From Deltaproteobacteria bacterium (GTDB lineage: Bacteria; Desulfobacterota; Desulfobulbia; Desulfobulbales; Desulfurivibrionaceae), in the NCBI GenBank assembly GCA_021811385.1, contig JAJZPC010000002.1, positions 1 through 64,000 of the forward strand: a stretch of DNA of 64,000 nt, in the 5' to 3' direction. Of the stretch, positions 15,832 through 24,335 are shown piece after piece; position 1 is the first letter of the stretch; the number at the start of each line of letters is the position of its first letter. The position numbers and the translations under genes are program-made. Under the pieces are notes generated by a model that saw only the letters and a program-made list of their open reading frames with translations, did no database searches and was not told the origin of the DNA.

Positions 15832-16718
15832 TAAAAAAAACAACCTCGGCTCTTGGCAAGGGACTCGACGCCCTGCTGCCTTCCAGCGGCTCCGATGGCC
15901 GGGAATACTTCTTGTGCCCCATTGACGCCATTGAGGCCAACCCGAATCAGCCAAGAAAAGATATTAATGATACGGCCCTGGCCCAGCTTTCCGCTTCCAT
16001 CCAGGAAAAAGGCATCTTGCTGCCTCTGGTCGTCTGCGAGCATGGCGGAAAAGGGCGTTACCAGATCATCGCCGGAGAACGGCGATGGCGGGCGGCAAAA
16101 ATGGCGGGGCTGGACGAGGTTCCGGTTCTGGTGAAAGACGTCACCCCCTTGGATCGCCTTGAGCTCGCGCTCATCGAAAACATCCAGCGTCAGGACCTGA
16201 ATCCCCTGGAAGAGGCGGAAGCCTACCTTCGGTTGGTAAAGGAATTTCACCTGACCCAGGAAGAGGTGGCAAAACGGGTGGGCAAGGAGCGTTCAACCGT
16301 GGCCAATGCCCTGCGGATAAACCAACTGCCCGATTTTGCCAAGGAGGATCTGGCCCGCGGCACCTTGAGCATGGGGCACGCGCGAGTATTACTCAGCGTT
16401 GGCGACGAGACATCCATGCGCGAGGTCAGAAACGAGATTGTCGAGCAGGGACTGAACGTTCGACAGGCGGAGGCTTTGGCCCAGAAACAGAAAAAGAAAA
16501 TGGCCGGCGCAGCCAGTGGGGCAAAACGTGCACCACGGAAATCAGCCAATGAATTGCCGGAATCCTATTGCAAGTCCCTGGCCAACGGGCTGATCAACTA
16601 CCTGGATACCAAAGCGCGGATCATCCAAAGCGGTACCCGGGGAAAAGTGGAAATCGAATACTATTCCCACGACGACCTTGAACGGGTGTTGTCTCTTATC
16701 CTTCCCGGACAAAAATAG
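15828..16718 (+). CDS. parB: Chromosome-partitioning protein ParB (Spo0J)
   Basis: ParB is a CTPase clamp that binds parS. The 296-residue protein shows the N-terminal LGKGLDALLP tail that triggers ParA. The nuclease-like CTP-binding domain has NPNQPRK and the conserved GERRWRAAK box, followed by LIENIQRQDLNPLEEAEAY. A helix-turn-helix follows (LTQEEVAKRVGKERSTVANAL), then a C-terminal dimerisation domain (about 245-296). It overlaps parA by ATGA, and the nearest parS is 1 kb upstream. About 100 bases without visible features separate it from pyrK. Confidence 0.95.
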   Translation: MIKKTTSALGKGLDALLPSSGSDGREYFLCPIDAIEANPNQPRKDINDTALAQLSASIQEKGILLPLVVCEHGGKGRYQIIAGERRWRAAKMAGLDEVPVLVKDVTPLDRLELALIENIQRQDLNPLEEAEAYLRLVKEFHLTQEEVAKRVGKERSTVANALRINQLPDFAKEDLARGTLSMGHARVLLSVGDETSMREVRNEIVEQGLNVRQAEALAQKQKKKMAGAASGAKRAPRKSANELPESYCKSLANGLINYLDTKARIIQSGTRGKVEIEYYSHDDLERVLSLILPGQK

Positions 16719-16823
16719 CTTTACTTTCAGATGGTTACCTAATAAACCCTGCCGGAAAACCCTATAGAGGACGCCAGGCAAGGACGCAGGGAAGAATATC
16801 CCCGTGAAGTAAAACAACTTGGA

Positions 16824-17624
16824 ATGCGCATGAATCAATTTGAAGAACAGGCCGAAATTATCCGGCAGGAAAAACTCACCCCGGAGATATTCCGCCTCAC
16901 CGTGAAAGCGCCGGAAATTGCAAGCCACGCCCTTCCCGGCCAGTTTGTCATGGTCCGAACCGCTCCCTGTTACGATCCACTTCTCCGGCGGCCCCTGTCC
17001 ATCCACCAGACCATTGGCAACCAGCAGGTTCAGCTCCTCTACAAGGTTGTGGGCAAGGGCACTCGGATGCTCGCCGCAATGAGGCCTGGTCACACCCTGA
17101 ACCTGACCGGGCCGCTTGGCAACGGTTTTGCTTTCAAGAATCGACCGGCGATCTGCCTGATTGGCGGCGGCATGGGGATTGCCCCCCTGTATTTTCTCGC
17201 CAGAGAGATCCTGCGCGTAACCACGCCGCCGAAATGTGTCGTTTTGCTCGGCGGTCGCACAGCCGCGGAACTTGGCCCCCTGCCAAGGGATTTCAAGGAT
17301 ATCGGCATGACGGAAATCCATAGTGCCACCGACGACGGAAGCCTTGGGCACCATGGCTTTGTGGCAGAACTCCTCCCAAAACACCTGGACTCCGGCCATG
17401 ACTGGACGGTCTGCGCCTGCGGCCCGCATCCGATGATGAAGGCGGTTGTAGGCCAGTGCCGGCAGCAGGGCTGGCAGTGCCAGGTTTCCCTGGAAACCAT
17501 GATGGCCTGCGGGATCTCAGCCTGCCTCGGCTGCGCGATCCCCCGGGCCGACCTCTCCGGCCCCTATCTGCATGTCTGCAAGGACGGCCCGGTTTTCAAC
17601 GCCGAGGAGGTAGCCTGGCTATGA
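16824..17624 (+). CDS. pyrK: Dihydroorotate dehydrogenase electron-transfer subunit PyrK
   Basis: PyrK passes electrons from the PyrD flavin to NAD through FAD and a 2Fe-2S cluster. The 266-residue protein has the ferredoxin-reductase FAD motif ([11 protein letters not shown]), the NAD-binding [13 protein letters not shown] segment and the C-terminal 2Fe-2S cysteines ([14 protein letters not shown], then HVCKDGPVF). It overlaps pyrD by four bases, so the two make a heterotetrameric class 1B enzyme. The tandem ATGs at 16824 and 16830 are both possible starts. Confidence 0.93.
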   Translation: MRMNQFEEQAEIIRQEKLTPEIFRLTVKAPEIASHALPGQFVMVRTAPCYDPLLRRPLSIHQTIGNQQVQLLYKVVGKGTRMLAAMRPGHTLNLTGPLGNGFAFKNRPAICLIGGGMGIAPLYFLAREILRVTTPPKCVVLLGGRTAAELGPLPRDFKDIGMTEIHSATDDGSLGHHGFVAELLPKHLDSGHDWTVCACGPHPMMKAVVGQCRQQGWQCQVSLETMMACGISACLGCAIPRADLSGPYLHVCKDGPVFNAEEVAWL

Positions 17625-18541
17625 ACCAACCGGATCTGCGCGTCACCATCGGCGCCCTCGTTTTCAAGAATCCCGTGCTCACCGCCTCCGGCACTTTTGG
17701 GTATGCCAAGGAATTCGCGCCCTACGTCAATCTCCATCATCTGGGCGGCGTGGTGGTCAAGGGGATCTCGCTGGAACCGCGCCGGGGAAATCCACCGCCC
17801 CGCATCGTGGAAACCGCCGGAGGCATGCTCAATGCCATCGGTTTGGAAAATGTGGGCGTTGACCGCTTCATTGCTGAAAAAATGGACTACTTGCGAGGGA
17901 TCGGCACCAGGGTGATCGTCAATATCCTGGGCGACAGCCTGGAAGAGTATCAAACCCTGGCTCAGCGGCTCAGCGAGGTGGAGGGGATCAGCGCCCTTGA
18001 GGTCAATATCTCCTGCCCCAATGTGAAAAAAGGCGGGGTCGCCTTTGGCACCGATCCGGCAATGGCCGAAGCCGTTACCAGAGCAGTATGCGCGCACACC
18101 GCCCTGCCGGTGATTGTCAAACTCTCCCCCAACGTCACCGACATCACCGCCATCGCCAAGGCCGTGGAGGCAGGCGGGGCCCAGGCGGTTTCCCTGATCA
18201 ACACCCTGCTCGGCATGGCCATCGACATCCGGAGCCGCAGGCCGAGGCTGGCCAACATCGTGGGGGGGCTCTCAGGCCCGGCGATCAAGCCCATTGCCTT
18301 GCGCATGGTCTGGCAGGTAGCCCAGGCCGTGAAGATTCCGGTGATCGGCATCGGCGGCATCACCACCACGGAGGATGCGCTGGAATTTCTCTTGGCAGGC
18401 GCCACGGCCATCGAAGTCGGCACCGCGAACTTCGTCAACCCTCGGGCCAGTGAGGAAATCGTCGAAGGACTTGGCCGTTATGTTACGGAGAATAGGCTTA
18501 ATGGGATCAGCGAGGTGATTGGGGGGCTTGTTCTGGACTGA
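17621..18541 (+). CDS. pyrD: Dihydroorotate dehydrogenase catalytic subunit PyrD (class 1B)
   Basis: PyrD oxidises dihydroorotate to orotate in pyrimidine synthesis. The 306-residue barrel shows [30 protein letters not shown], the active-site [13 protein letters not shown] with the class 1 cysteine, [10 protein letters not shown] and the phosphate-binding [19 protein letters not shown]. The ATG at 17621 overlaps the pyrK stop. A class 1B enzyme uses NAD through PyrK rather than quinone, as expected for an anaerobe. Confidence 0.95.
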   Translation: MNQPDLRVTIGALVFKNPVLTASGTFGYAKEFAPYVNLHHLGGVVVKGISLEPRRGNPPPRIVETAGGMLNAIGLENVGVDRFIAEKMDYLRGIGTRVIVNILGDSLEEYQTLAQRLSEVEGISALEVNISCPNVKKGGVAFGTDPAMAEAVTRAVCAHTALPVIVKLSPNVTDITAIAKAVEAGGAQAVSLINTLLGMAIDIRSRRPRLANIVGGLSGPAIKPIALRMVWQVAQAVKIPVIGIGGITTTEDALEFLLAGATAIEVGTANFVNPRASEEIVEGLGRYVTENRLNGISEVIGGLVLD

Positions 18542-18562
18542 TTTTTTGTGTGGGGAAAAGCA

Positions 18563-18730
18563 CCATTCGACAGGACCCTCCTGAACTTGCCGAAGGGCTC
18601 AGGACGCAAGGAAAAATCACATCTGCGGTTCGACAGGCTCACCACGAACGGAAGAATCAATCGATAAAAAAAAGTCCGCTCATCCTGAGCCCTTCGACAA
18701 GCTCAGGAGAGCCCTGTCGAAGGATCACCG
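18563..18730. repeat. Composite of two or more TTCGACAGGCTCAG-family repeats
   Basis: Several half-elements lie head to tail: CATTCGACAGGACCCTCCTG, then GGTTCGACAGGCTCACCACG, then CATCCTGAGCCCTTCGACAA, then CCCTGTCGAAGGATCACC. Arms of different sub-variants can pair in more than one way. It fills the space between pyrD and the convergent GIY-YIG gene. Confidence 0.7.
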
Positions 18731-18733
18731 TCT

Positions 18734-19009
18734 TTACTTCGATCGCGCCAAACGAGAAACTGCAACCCAATCACCCCGCATCATGGCTTCTTTCTTCTTG
18801 CGGTTCCAACCCTTGATTTGCCTCTCAGCCGACAAAGCTTCTTCCCGCGTGACAAACTCCTGAGGCCAAGCAAGCTCCACCGGTAAACGGGTTGCCGTGT
18901 ATCCATCGCATTCTCCATTCTGATGTTGAGCGATACGATTATCAAGGTTGTCGGTATGTCCGGTATAATAGCTCCCGTCGGCACACTGAAGGATATACAC
19001 CCAAAACAT
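18734..19009 (-). CDS. GIY-YIG domain protein (UPF0213/YhbQ-like)
   Basis: The 91-residue protein is a single GIY-YIG domain: VYILQCADGSYYTGHTDN carries the two YxL/YxG tyrosine motifs, followed by RIAQHQNGE, TATRLPVELAWPQEF and the catalytic glutamate region EALSAERQIKGW. Small stand-alone GIY-YIG proteins of this size are common and ill-defined, and some cut DNA. The gene is boxed in by repeat arrays on both sides (18563-18730 and 19051-19130), the kind of setting often seen for horizontally moved genes. The ribosome-binding site is weak. Confidence 0.85.
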   Translation of the reverse strand: MFWVYILQCADGSYYTGHTDNLDNRIAQHQNGECDGYTATRLPVELAWPQEFVTREEALSAERQIKGWNRKKKEAMMRGDWVAVSRLARSK

Positions 19010-19050
19010 TTCTAGACTCTTGAAAAATGCTTTTTGTGCTTCGAAAAATC

Positions 19051-19130
19051 AACCCTTCGACAGGCTCAGGATGAACGGAAAAATCAATGAATTAAAAAAC
19101 TTCCGTTCGCCCTGAGCCTGTCGAAGGGCT
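19051..19130. repeat. Inverted repeat of the TTCGACAGGCTCAG family
   Basis: Arms of about 28 bases (19051-19080 and 19101-19130) with core CCTTCGACAGGCTCAGG pair with one to two mismatches around an AT-rich 20-base loop. It lies between the GIY-YIG gene and the histidine phosphatase gene on the minus strand. Confidence 0.85.
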
Positions 19131-19171
19131 GCCTTAAGATTCCCCCAGAAAATACGGAATGCAAAAAGACT

Positions 19172-19759
19172 TCACATCTCCACCGTCACCGCACCAAAAT
19201 CATCCCTGCTCAGCATCGCCACCTGGGCATTGCCCACCTTTACCCCCCTGAAATCCGCAATGGGCCGCGCCAGATAATGCAGCAGCAGCGTCCGGATCAC
19301 GATCAAATGGCTCACCAGCAGCAGGCTCTGGCCGGGATATTCACGAAAAAGTGATTCAACAAAAGCAACCGCCCTCCCCTGCACCTCGGCGATGGTTTCG
19401 CAGCCAGGCACGCAAAATCCTGCCGGATCAGCGAGCCAGGTGGGATATTCAGGCCCGAACCTCGCCCGGATCGCCTCCTTGGTCAACCCGTCCCAGTGGG
19501 GAATGCTGATCTCGTTTAAGGCCTCGTCCGCTGCAACAGGCACACCAAGTATCTCTCCGACAATCCCGGCCGATTGCCTGGTCCGCGCCAGAGGGCCGCA
19601 GAATATCCTGCCAATGCCTCGACCGGCCAGCATATGTCCAACATCCGCAAGCTGGGCCTCACCCTCCGGGTGCAGGGGTTCTTGGGTGCGACCGGCAAAA
19701 ACATCGTTCTTGTTTGCCGCGGTCAAGCCATGCCGGATGAGATAGATGGTGGTTTTCAT
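19172..19759 (-). CDS. Histidine phosphatase family protein (phosphoglycerate mutase/CobC-like)
   Basis: The 195-residue protein has the RHG catalytic motif (YLIRHGLTAANKND), the partner arginine in GPLARTRQSAG, a catalytic glutamate near DEALNEIS and the second histidine in LLLVSHLIVIRTLL. It belongs to the branch with cobalamin (alpha-ribazole) phosphatases and small phosphoglycerate mutases. No cobalamin gene is adjacent, so the substrate is unresolved. The ATG at 19759 has AGGG five bases upstream. Repeats flank the gene on both sides. Confidence 0.85.
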   Translation of the reverse strand: MKTTIYLIRHGLTAANKNDVFAGRTQEPLHPEGEAQLADVGHMLAGRGIGRIFCGPLARTRQSAGIVGEILGVPVAADEALNEISIPHWDGLTKEAIRARFGPEYPTWLADPAGFCVPGCETIAEVQGRAVAFVESLFREYPGQSLLLVSHLIVIRTLLLHYLARPIADFRGVKVGNAQVAMLSRDDFGAVTVEM

Positions 19760-19794
19760 GGTTGCCCTATAACTATATAACTAACGCGAAAACA

Positions 19795-19885
19795 CCCTTC
19801 GACAGGCTCAGGGCGAACGGTAAGCTATCTTCAATTATGAATCTTTCCGCTCGTGGTGATCCTTCGACGCTGTTCAGGAGAGCCC
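19795..19885. repeat. Degenerate inverted repeat of the TTCGACAGGCTCAG family
   Basis: A clean arm (CCTTCGACAGGCTCAGGGCG, 19795-19820) faces a decayed arm (19848-19878). It occupies the 300-base gap between the divergent histidine phosphatase gene and the exported protein gene at 20061. The rest of that gap shows no gene and must hold the promoter of the 20061 gene. Confidence 0.65.
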
Positions 19886-20060
19886 GGTCAATCACAAAAA
19901 AATTTTGCCGGAATCTCTAAAGCTACTTCAACCGCGTTACAACAGCATCGTAGCCACCCGGCTCTACAAAAAACTCTTGCCCTTCCGCGTTTCTTCGGAG
20001 TAAGCTCCAGGCTTTAAACTCTACGGAAAATCACTCTTCTTTTCAATAAGGAAACCGGTC

Positions 20061-21746
20061 ATGCCCAAACAAACCAAGCGTACAGTCACAGCCGTGCTCG
20101 CCGCACTGATATTCGTCATGCATCTTGCGCTGCCGGCGGTCGGGGCTGCACAAACCGGCCGGATCGCCTTTCTGCCCTTCAAGGCCAATGCCCCCCAGGA
20201 CATGAGCTATCTGACCAACGGCATCCGCGACATGCTTGCCAGCCGTATTGCCTCGGAGATCGGCCTCACCGTGATCGACAAAACGGTGGTGGATAAGGCC
20301 TTGGCCGGCGCCGGAACCCCGAACCAGACAGAGGCATTTCTCAAGCTGGCCAAGACTCTCCAGGCCGACTTCCTGGTGGTCGGCAGCCTCACCGCCATGG
20401 GCAGCAGTCTTTCGCTGGATGCCAAGGTCTTCGAGGTCGCCAAGGGGGCGCCGCGTAATTTTTATGCCACGGCCAAGAATGAAAGCGAGATTATCCAAAG
20501 CATCGACTCCCTGGCCTGGGATATAAGCGAGAAGGTCTTCGCCCACAAGCGCCCGGCCTCAGCCCTGGCCCAACCCCAGGCCGCCGCTCAGTCAGGCGCC
20601 CAGGCCCAGCCGCAGTATGCCACCGCCCATCCGGATAGGGCCTTTGCCGGTCGCACCGGCATGGGAGGAGGCTCGCCCTTTATCTACCCCAAGGGCATCA
20701 CCAGCGAGTTCCAGAAAACCCAGAATATGAAGCTGTCCCTCCAGTTCATGGAAATGGCCGACCTTGACGGCGACGGCCAGGATGAGGTCATCTTCGCCGA
20801 CAACGATTCGGTCCAGATCTTCAAGCGCGACAGCAATCGGCTGAGCAAGGTCGGCCAGATTCGCGGCAAGGTTGGATACCGCATCCACGCCATCACCGTG
20901 GCGGACCTCAACAAAAACGGCAAGCCGGAAATCTATGTGAGCGCCGCGGACAACAAGCAGCCCAACTCCTTTGCTTTCGAATGGCTTGGCGCGGATAAGG
21001 CCAACTATATTTTCGAAAATGCCAGGTGGTATGTCCGGGCCATGTCCGTGCCCGGAGAAGGCTTGGTGCTGGCCGGTCAGCGCGCCGATTCCGACAAGGC
21101 CGTGGCTCCAGGCATCTTCCGCCTCGATCTGGCCAATGGTGCGCTGAAAGCGGGCAGCTCCATGGAAGTCCCGGCCAGCGTCAATCTGTTTGAGTTCACC
21201 ATTGCCGATCTGGACAACGACGGCAGCCGGGAGATCGTTGCCATCGACCAGTACGACCGTCTCCAGGTGCTCCGCGCCGGCGGTACCGTGCTCTGGAAAA
21301 GTGATGAATTTTACGGCGGCACCACCCGCTTTATCGGCGGCACGGAAGGCTTCGGTGCCGGCAAGGCCAGCAGCCAGGAAGGCTCGGAACGCATCTACAT
21401 CCCCTCGCGGATCATCGTCTATGACGTGAATGGCGACGGCCAGATGGACGTCATCATCAACAAGAACCTCTCCACCTCGTCGCGCCTTTTTGAAAACATG
21501 AAAAACTACCCCTCCGGCGAGATCCACGCCTTGAGCTGGAACGGCATCGCCCTGTCCGAGCTGTGGCGGACCCGAAAGATCGACGGCTATATCGTGGACT
21601 ACCTGCTGCGCCCCAATGCGGACAAGAAGGGCGCGGAGCTGCTGGTCGGCCTGATCTTGGGCAGCAGCTCGATGGATCTTTTTGCTGAGCAGACTTCCAC
21701 CATGCTCATCTATCAGTTGGATTTCACCAAGAAGACGGAACAGTGA
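20061..21746 (+). CDS. Exported VCBS/FG-GAP repeat protein with N-terminal TolB-N/CsgG-like domain
   Basis: The 561-residue protein starts with a signal peptide (basic start, then AVLAALIFVMHLALPAVGAA). A domain of about 130 residues follows (GRIAFLPFKANAPQ; GIRDMLASRIASEIGL; LQADFLVVGSLTAMG) that resembles the nucleotide-free alpha/beta domain of TolB-N, FlgO or CsgG-type proteins. The C-terminal two thirds contains at least four calcium-loop repeats of a beta-propeller type (DLDGDGQDEV, DLNKNGKPEI, DLDNDGSREI, DVNGDGQMDV). The protein should be periplasmic or outer-membrane facing. A strong terminator follows at 21789. The ribosome-binding site AAGGAAA stands seven bases before the ATG. The function is unknown; surface or envelope binding is inferred. 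Confidence 0.75.
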   Translation: MPKQTKRTVTAVLAALIFVMHLALPAVGAAQTGRIAFLPFKANAPQDMSYLTNGIRDMLASRIASEIGLTVIDKTVVDKALAGAGTPNQTEAFLKLAKTLQADFLVVGSLTAMGSSLSLDAKVFEVAKGAPRNFYATAKNESEIIQSIDSLAWDISEKVFAHKRPASALAQPQAAAQSGAQAQPQYATAHPDRAFAGRTGMGGGSPFIYPKGITSEFQKTQNMKLSLQFMEMADLDGDGQDEVIFADNDSVQIFKRDSNRLSKVGQIRGKVGYRIHAITVADLNKNGKPEIYVSAADNKQPNSFAFEWLGADKANYIFENARWYVRAMSVPGEGLVLAGQRADSDKAVAPGIFRLDLANGALKAGSSMEVPASVNLFEFTIADLDNDGSREIVAIDQYDRLQVLRAGGTVLWKSDEFYGGTTRFIGGTEGFGAGKASSQEGSERIYIPSRIIVYDVNGDGQMDVIINKNLSTSSRLFENMKNYPSGEIHALSWNGIALSELWRTRKIDGYIVDYLLRPNADKKGAELLVGLILGSSSMDLFAEQTSTMLIYQLDFTKKTEQ

Positions 21747-21788
21747 AACGGCGACAGTCAGTTTGTAGCTGACAGCCATCAGTCGTCA

Positions 21789-21832
21789 GCTTCGGCCGGG
21801 AAGGATCGTCTTTCCCGGCCGAAGCTTTTTAA
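21789..21832 (+). terminator. Intrinsic terminator after the exported repeat-protein gene
   Basis: GCTTCGGCCGGGAA pairs with TTCCCGGCCGAAGC across a short loop and is followed by TTTTT. It lies 43 bases past the stop codon. Confidence 0.88.
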
Positions 21833-21906
21833 GGGCTTGGCATTTCATTTATGGCAATTCTGATTAACAACAGGTGCACATTAAAAGCTGATGACCGGCG
21901 CCTCTT

Positions 21907-21970
21907 CCGGTAAAAAAAATTACACCCCGGTAAAAAAAACTTGACTTTACTTTGGGAAATTTGCTTTAAC
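21907..21970 (+). promoter_or_regulatory. Porin promoter with two in-phase direct repeats
   Basis: TTGACT at 21941-21946 and the extended -10 TGCTTTAAC ending at 21970 form a sigma-70-type promoter with an 18-base spacer. Immediately upstream, CCGGTAAAAAAA occurs twice (21907-21918 and 21927-21938), exactly 20 bases apart. That is two helical turns, as expected for a regulator bound on one face or for UP-element-like A-tracts. Confidence 0.55.
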
Positions 21971-22015
21971 GAGCTTGAGTCTTTTTTTTATTAACACTTA
22001 TCAAGGAGATAAGAG

Positions 22016-23359
22016 ATGAAAAAAGTATTATCTACCGTAGCAGCACTGGGCCTGGTCGCGGGACTGGCTTCAACTGCAGCAGCCGTTGAGTTCAAGATGA
22101 GCGGCAAGTATCTGGTCGAAGGCGCCTATCTTTCCGACGCACGCGGCACCGGGTTGGACGTTACCGAGGCGGCTGGCCAAAACACCCCCTCCGATGCTTA
22201 CTGGCTACACACCTTTGAGATCAAGCCCACCATGAAGGTCAACGACAAGATCTCCATGGGTGCGACGATCCGTTTGGCGGACGACACCTTCTGGGGTAGC
22301 CAGGATGACACCAGCACCACCGGGTCGAATGTTAATACGACCACTAGCGACATGTATGTCCACCATCTGTACATGGACTATGCCTCACCCATCGGCAAGA
22401 TGCGCTTCGGCCGTGTTCCGGCTGGTCCTTACGGTACCGCCTTCAACGATCCTGACAAGCGCGCTGATCGGGTCATGATCTGGCCCTCCATCCTGGCCAG
22501 TGGCCCTTGGTCCACCCTGTTCTACATCCAGAAGAACACGGATAATTTCAATCAAGCAGGTTACCTTGATGAAACCGATGCTGATTCCGACACCTATACT
22601 GCCCGTCTGTACTACAAGACCGACAGCCTGGATTCCGGTCTGCACTACAGCTACACGAACGCCATGACCGACATCACCAAGTCCGACCGCAAGCATGAAG
22701 TGACCGCCTACGGGAAGTACAAGATGGACAACCTCTTCCTGAACGCCGAGCTGACCCACTTCTTCGGCGAGCAGGACAATGACGCGGCAGCCACCCTTGA
22801 CCGCGACTATGATTCCTGGGGCGGCATGCTGCAGGTCGGCGCCAAGCTTGATGCCCTGACCCCGAGCCTCATGTACTTCTATGCTTCCGGCCAGGATATG
22901 GGCGAAACCGCAGCCAACGGCGGCGATCTCGAGAATTTCCTCGGCAACACCGCCGCCAGCACCGGCACCGGCGATCAGTTCGAGCCCCTCTACATCCTCA
23001 CCGGCCGCCACACCGGCATGCTGAACAATGACATCTTCGCTGTCAATACCACCATGGCCACCGCTGGCGTACACGCCGTTGTTGCCGCAGCCGATTATGC
23101 GGTTTCCAACCAGTTGAGCCTGCACGGCGCCATCGGCTATGCACAGGCGGACGAGGCAGAGATTGCCGGCTACACCAACCGTGACGACGACTACGGCTGG
23201 GAGTACAACGTCGGCGCAGCCTACAAGCTGCTCGACAACCTGACCTACGAGGCCCATTTCGGCTACCTCGATACCGGTGATTTCTTCAAATCCACCGCTA
23301 CCACCGACGACACCGAGAATGTTTACCTCCTGACCCATTCTCTGACCATGACCTTCTAA
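22016..23359 (+). CDS. Outer-membrane beta-barrel porin
   Basis: The 447-residue protein has a signal peptide (KKVLSTVAALGLVAGLAST, cleavage after AAA). The body is a succession of short alternating strands rich in aromatic residues (YLVEGAYLSDA; DMYVHHLYMDYAS; LYYKTDSLDSGLHYSYT) and ends in HSLTMTF, the C-terminal phenylalanine signature recognised by the BAM assembly machine. It resembles the large porins of desulfobulb and geobacter-type bacteria. A good ribosome-binding site (AAGGAG), a strong promoter and a clean terminator suggest an abundant protein. The substrate is unknown. Confidence 0.85.
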   Translation: MKKVLSTVAALGLVAGLASTAAAVEFKMSGKYLVEGAYLSDARGTGLDVTEAAGQNTPSDAYWLHTFEIKPTMKVNDKISMGATIRLADDTFWGSQDDTSTTGSNVNTTTSDMYVHHLYMDYASPIGKMRFGRVPAGPYGTAFNDPDKRADRVMIWPSILASGPWSTLFYIQKNTDNFNQAGYLDETDADSDTYTARLYYKTDSLDSGLHYSYTNAMTDITKSDRKHEVTAYGKYKMDNLFLNAELTHFFGEQDNDAAATLDRDYDSWGGMLQVGAKLDALTPSLMYFYASGQDMGETAANGGDLENFLGNTAASTGTGDQFEPLYILTGRHTGMLNNDIFAVNTTMATAGVHAVVAAADYAVSNQLSLHGAIGYAQADEAEIAGYTNRDDDYGWEYNVGAAYKLLDNLTYEAHFGYLDTGDFFKSTATTDDTENVYLLTHSLTMTF

Positions 23360-23410
23360 TTTCGCCTATGCCTTGCGCATAGCGGTTTAGTTGGTTGCTG
23401 TACACATCAA

Positions 23411-23443
23411 GCCCTGCCGGATTTTCCGGCAGGGCTTTTTTTT
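23411..23443 (+). terminator. Intrinsic terminator after the porin gene
   Basis: GCCCTGCCGG-ATTT-TCCGGCAGGGC is followed by eight T. It lies 51 bases past the porin stop and just before the vapBC promoter region. Confidence 0.9.
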
Positions 23444-23515
23444 GCGCATTGACAACCACGCGACAATCCATTACCGTAAAGTAGTGTATTGTAAAAAAAG
23501 TAAGGAGGCGACACA

Positions 23516-23755
23516 ATGGCGACAGCAACAGTCACCAGCAAAGGACAGGTCACCATCCCAAAAGAAATACGGGATTACCTCAAACTCAGGACGGGCGGGC
23601 GGCTTGAATTTTTAGTCGATCCGCAGGGGAGTGTGCGCATTGCCCCGGCAACGGCAGAGGCGCGACAGCTCAAAGGCATGATTGCTCCCGCAGAGAAGGC
23701 TGTCAGCCTTGAAGACATGCAGGCAGCCATAGAACAGGAAGGCGGAAGGTCATGA
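23516..23755 (+). CDS. vapB: AbrB/MazE-type antitoxin of a vapBC pair
   Basis: The 79-residue protein starts with a swapped-hairpin DNA-binding domain (TATVTSKGQVTIPKEIRDYL, 1-45), which binds its own promoter. Its acidic tail (SLEDMQAAIEQEGG) would fill the toxin active site. The ribosome-binding site is AAGGAGG. Its end overlaps the PIN gene by four bases. Upstream lie TTGACA at 23449 and a weakly symmetric TTAC...GTAA stretch between 23471 and 23494 that could be the operator. Confidence 0.88.
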   Translation: MATATVTSKGQVTIPKEIRDYLKLRTGGRLEFLVDPQGSVRIAPATAEARQLKGMIAPAEKAVSLEDMQAAIEQEGGRS

Positions 23756-24162
23756 CAGGACTCGACACAAATGTCCTGGTACGATACATCGTCCAGGATG
23801 ATGCCGAACAGTCATTGGCAGCCACCGCGCTTATTGAAGGCGGGGAACACGCAGGAGAAATTTTCTTTATCAACCAGATTGTTCTCTGTGAGGTGGTTTG
23901 GGTTGTGAAACGCTGCTACAGCGGCGACCGGGAAGCGATTGGGCGGATGGTCGAACAACTCCTGCGAACCGCCTCGTTCCGGGTTCAGCGTTCGGCAGAG
24001 GTTTGGAGTGCCCTCAATATCTACCGGAAAACCACAGCGGATTTTGCCGACTGTCTCATCGCCTGCGGCAATCAGGTCGCCGATTGCCGGGAAACCGCCA
24101 CCTTTGACCGACAAGCCGCACAAACAGCAGGATTTCGCCTCGTTTCCTCCCCGGCACAATAG
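23752..24162 (+). CDS. vapC: VapC-type PIN-domain ribonuclease toxin
   Basis: The 136-residue PIN domain holds the four acidic residues of the active site in the usual places: GLDTNVLVRYIVQDD at the start, the glutamate in VLCEVVWVVK, the aspartate in FADCLIACGN and a last aspartate in ATFDRQA. VapC toxins cut tRNA or rRNA at single sites. It overlaps its antitoxin gene by ATGA. The pair sits between the porin and hisS and has no visible terminator of its own. Confidence 0.9.
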   Translation: MTGLDTNVLVRYIVQDDAEQSLAATALIEGGEHAGEIFFINQIVLCEVVWVVKRCYSGDREAIGRMVEQLLRTASFRVQRSAEVWSALNIYRKTTADFADCLIACGNQVADCRETATFDRQAAQTAGFRLVSSPAQ

Positions 24163-24283
24163 GGCCGCTGTTTCCCCCTGTTTTTTTGACGTTCCTCTCT
24201 CTCCCCTCATTTCTTGACAATTCCTCAGAGGTGAGATATGAATACCTGTTTTTCTGCCATTTTCTCTGATTGACGCATTTTTC

Positions 24284-24318
24284 CCGAAGATAAAAACTCC
24301 GGGTGTTTTTATCTTCGG
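24284..24318. terminator. Inverted repeat between vapC and hisS, possible terminator
   Basis: CCGAAGATAAAAAC and GTTTTTATCTTCGG form a perfect 14-base stem around a 7-base loop. It lies 120 bases after vapC and 18 bases before the hisS start. The stem is AT-rich at its tip and no T-run follows, so it could equally act as a regulatory hairpin in the hisS leader. Confidence 0.45.
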
Positions 24319-24335
24319 TGCAGGCGAGGCACGCA

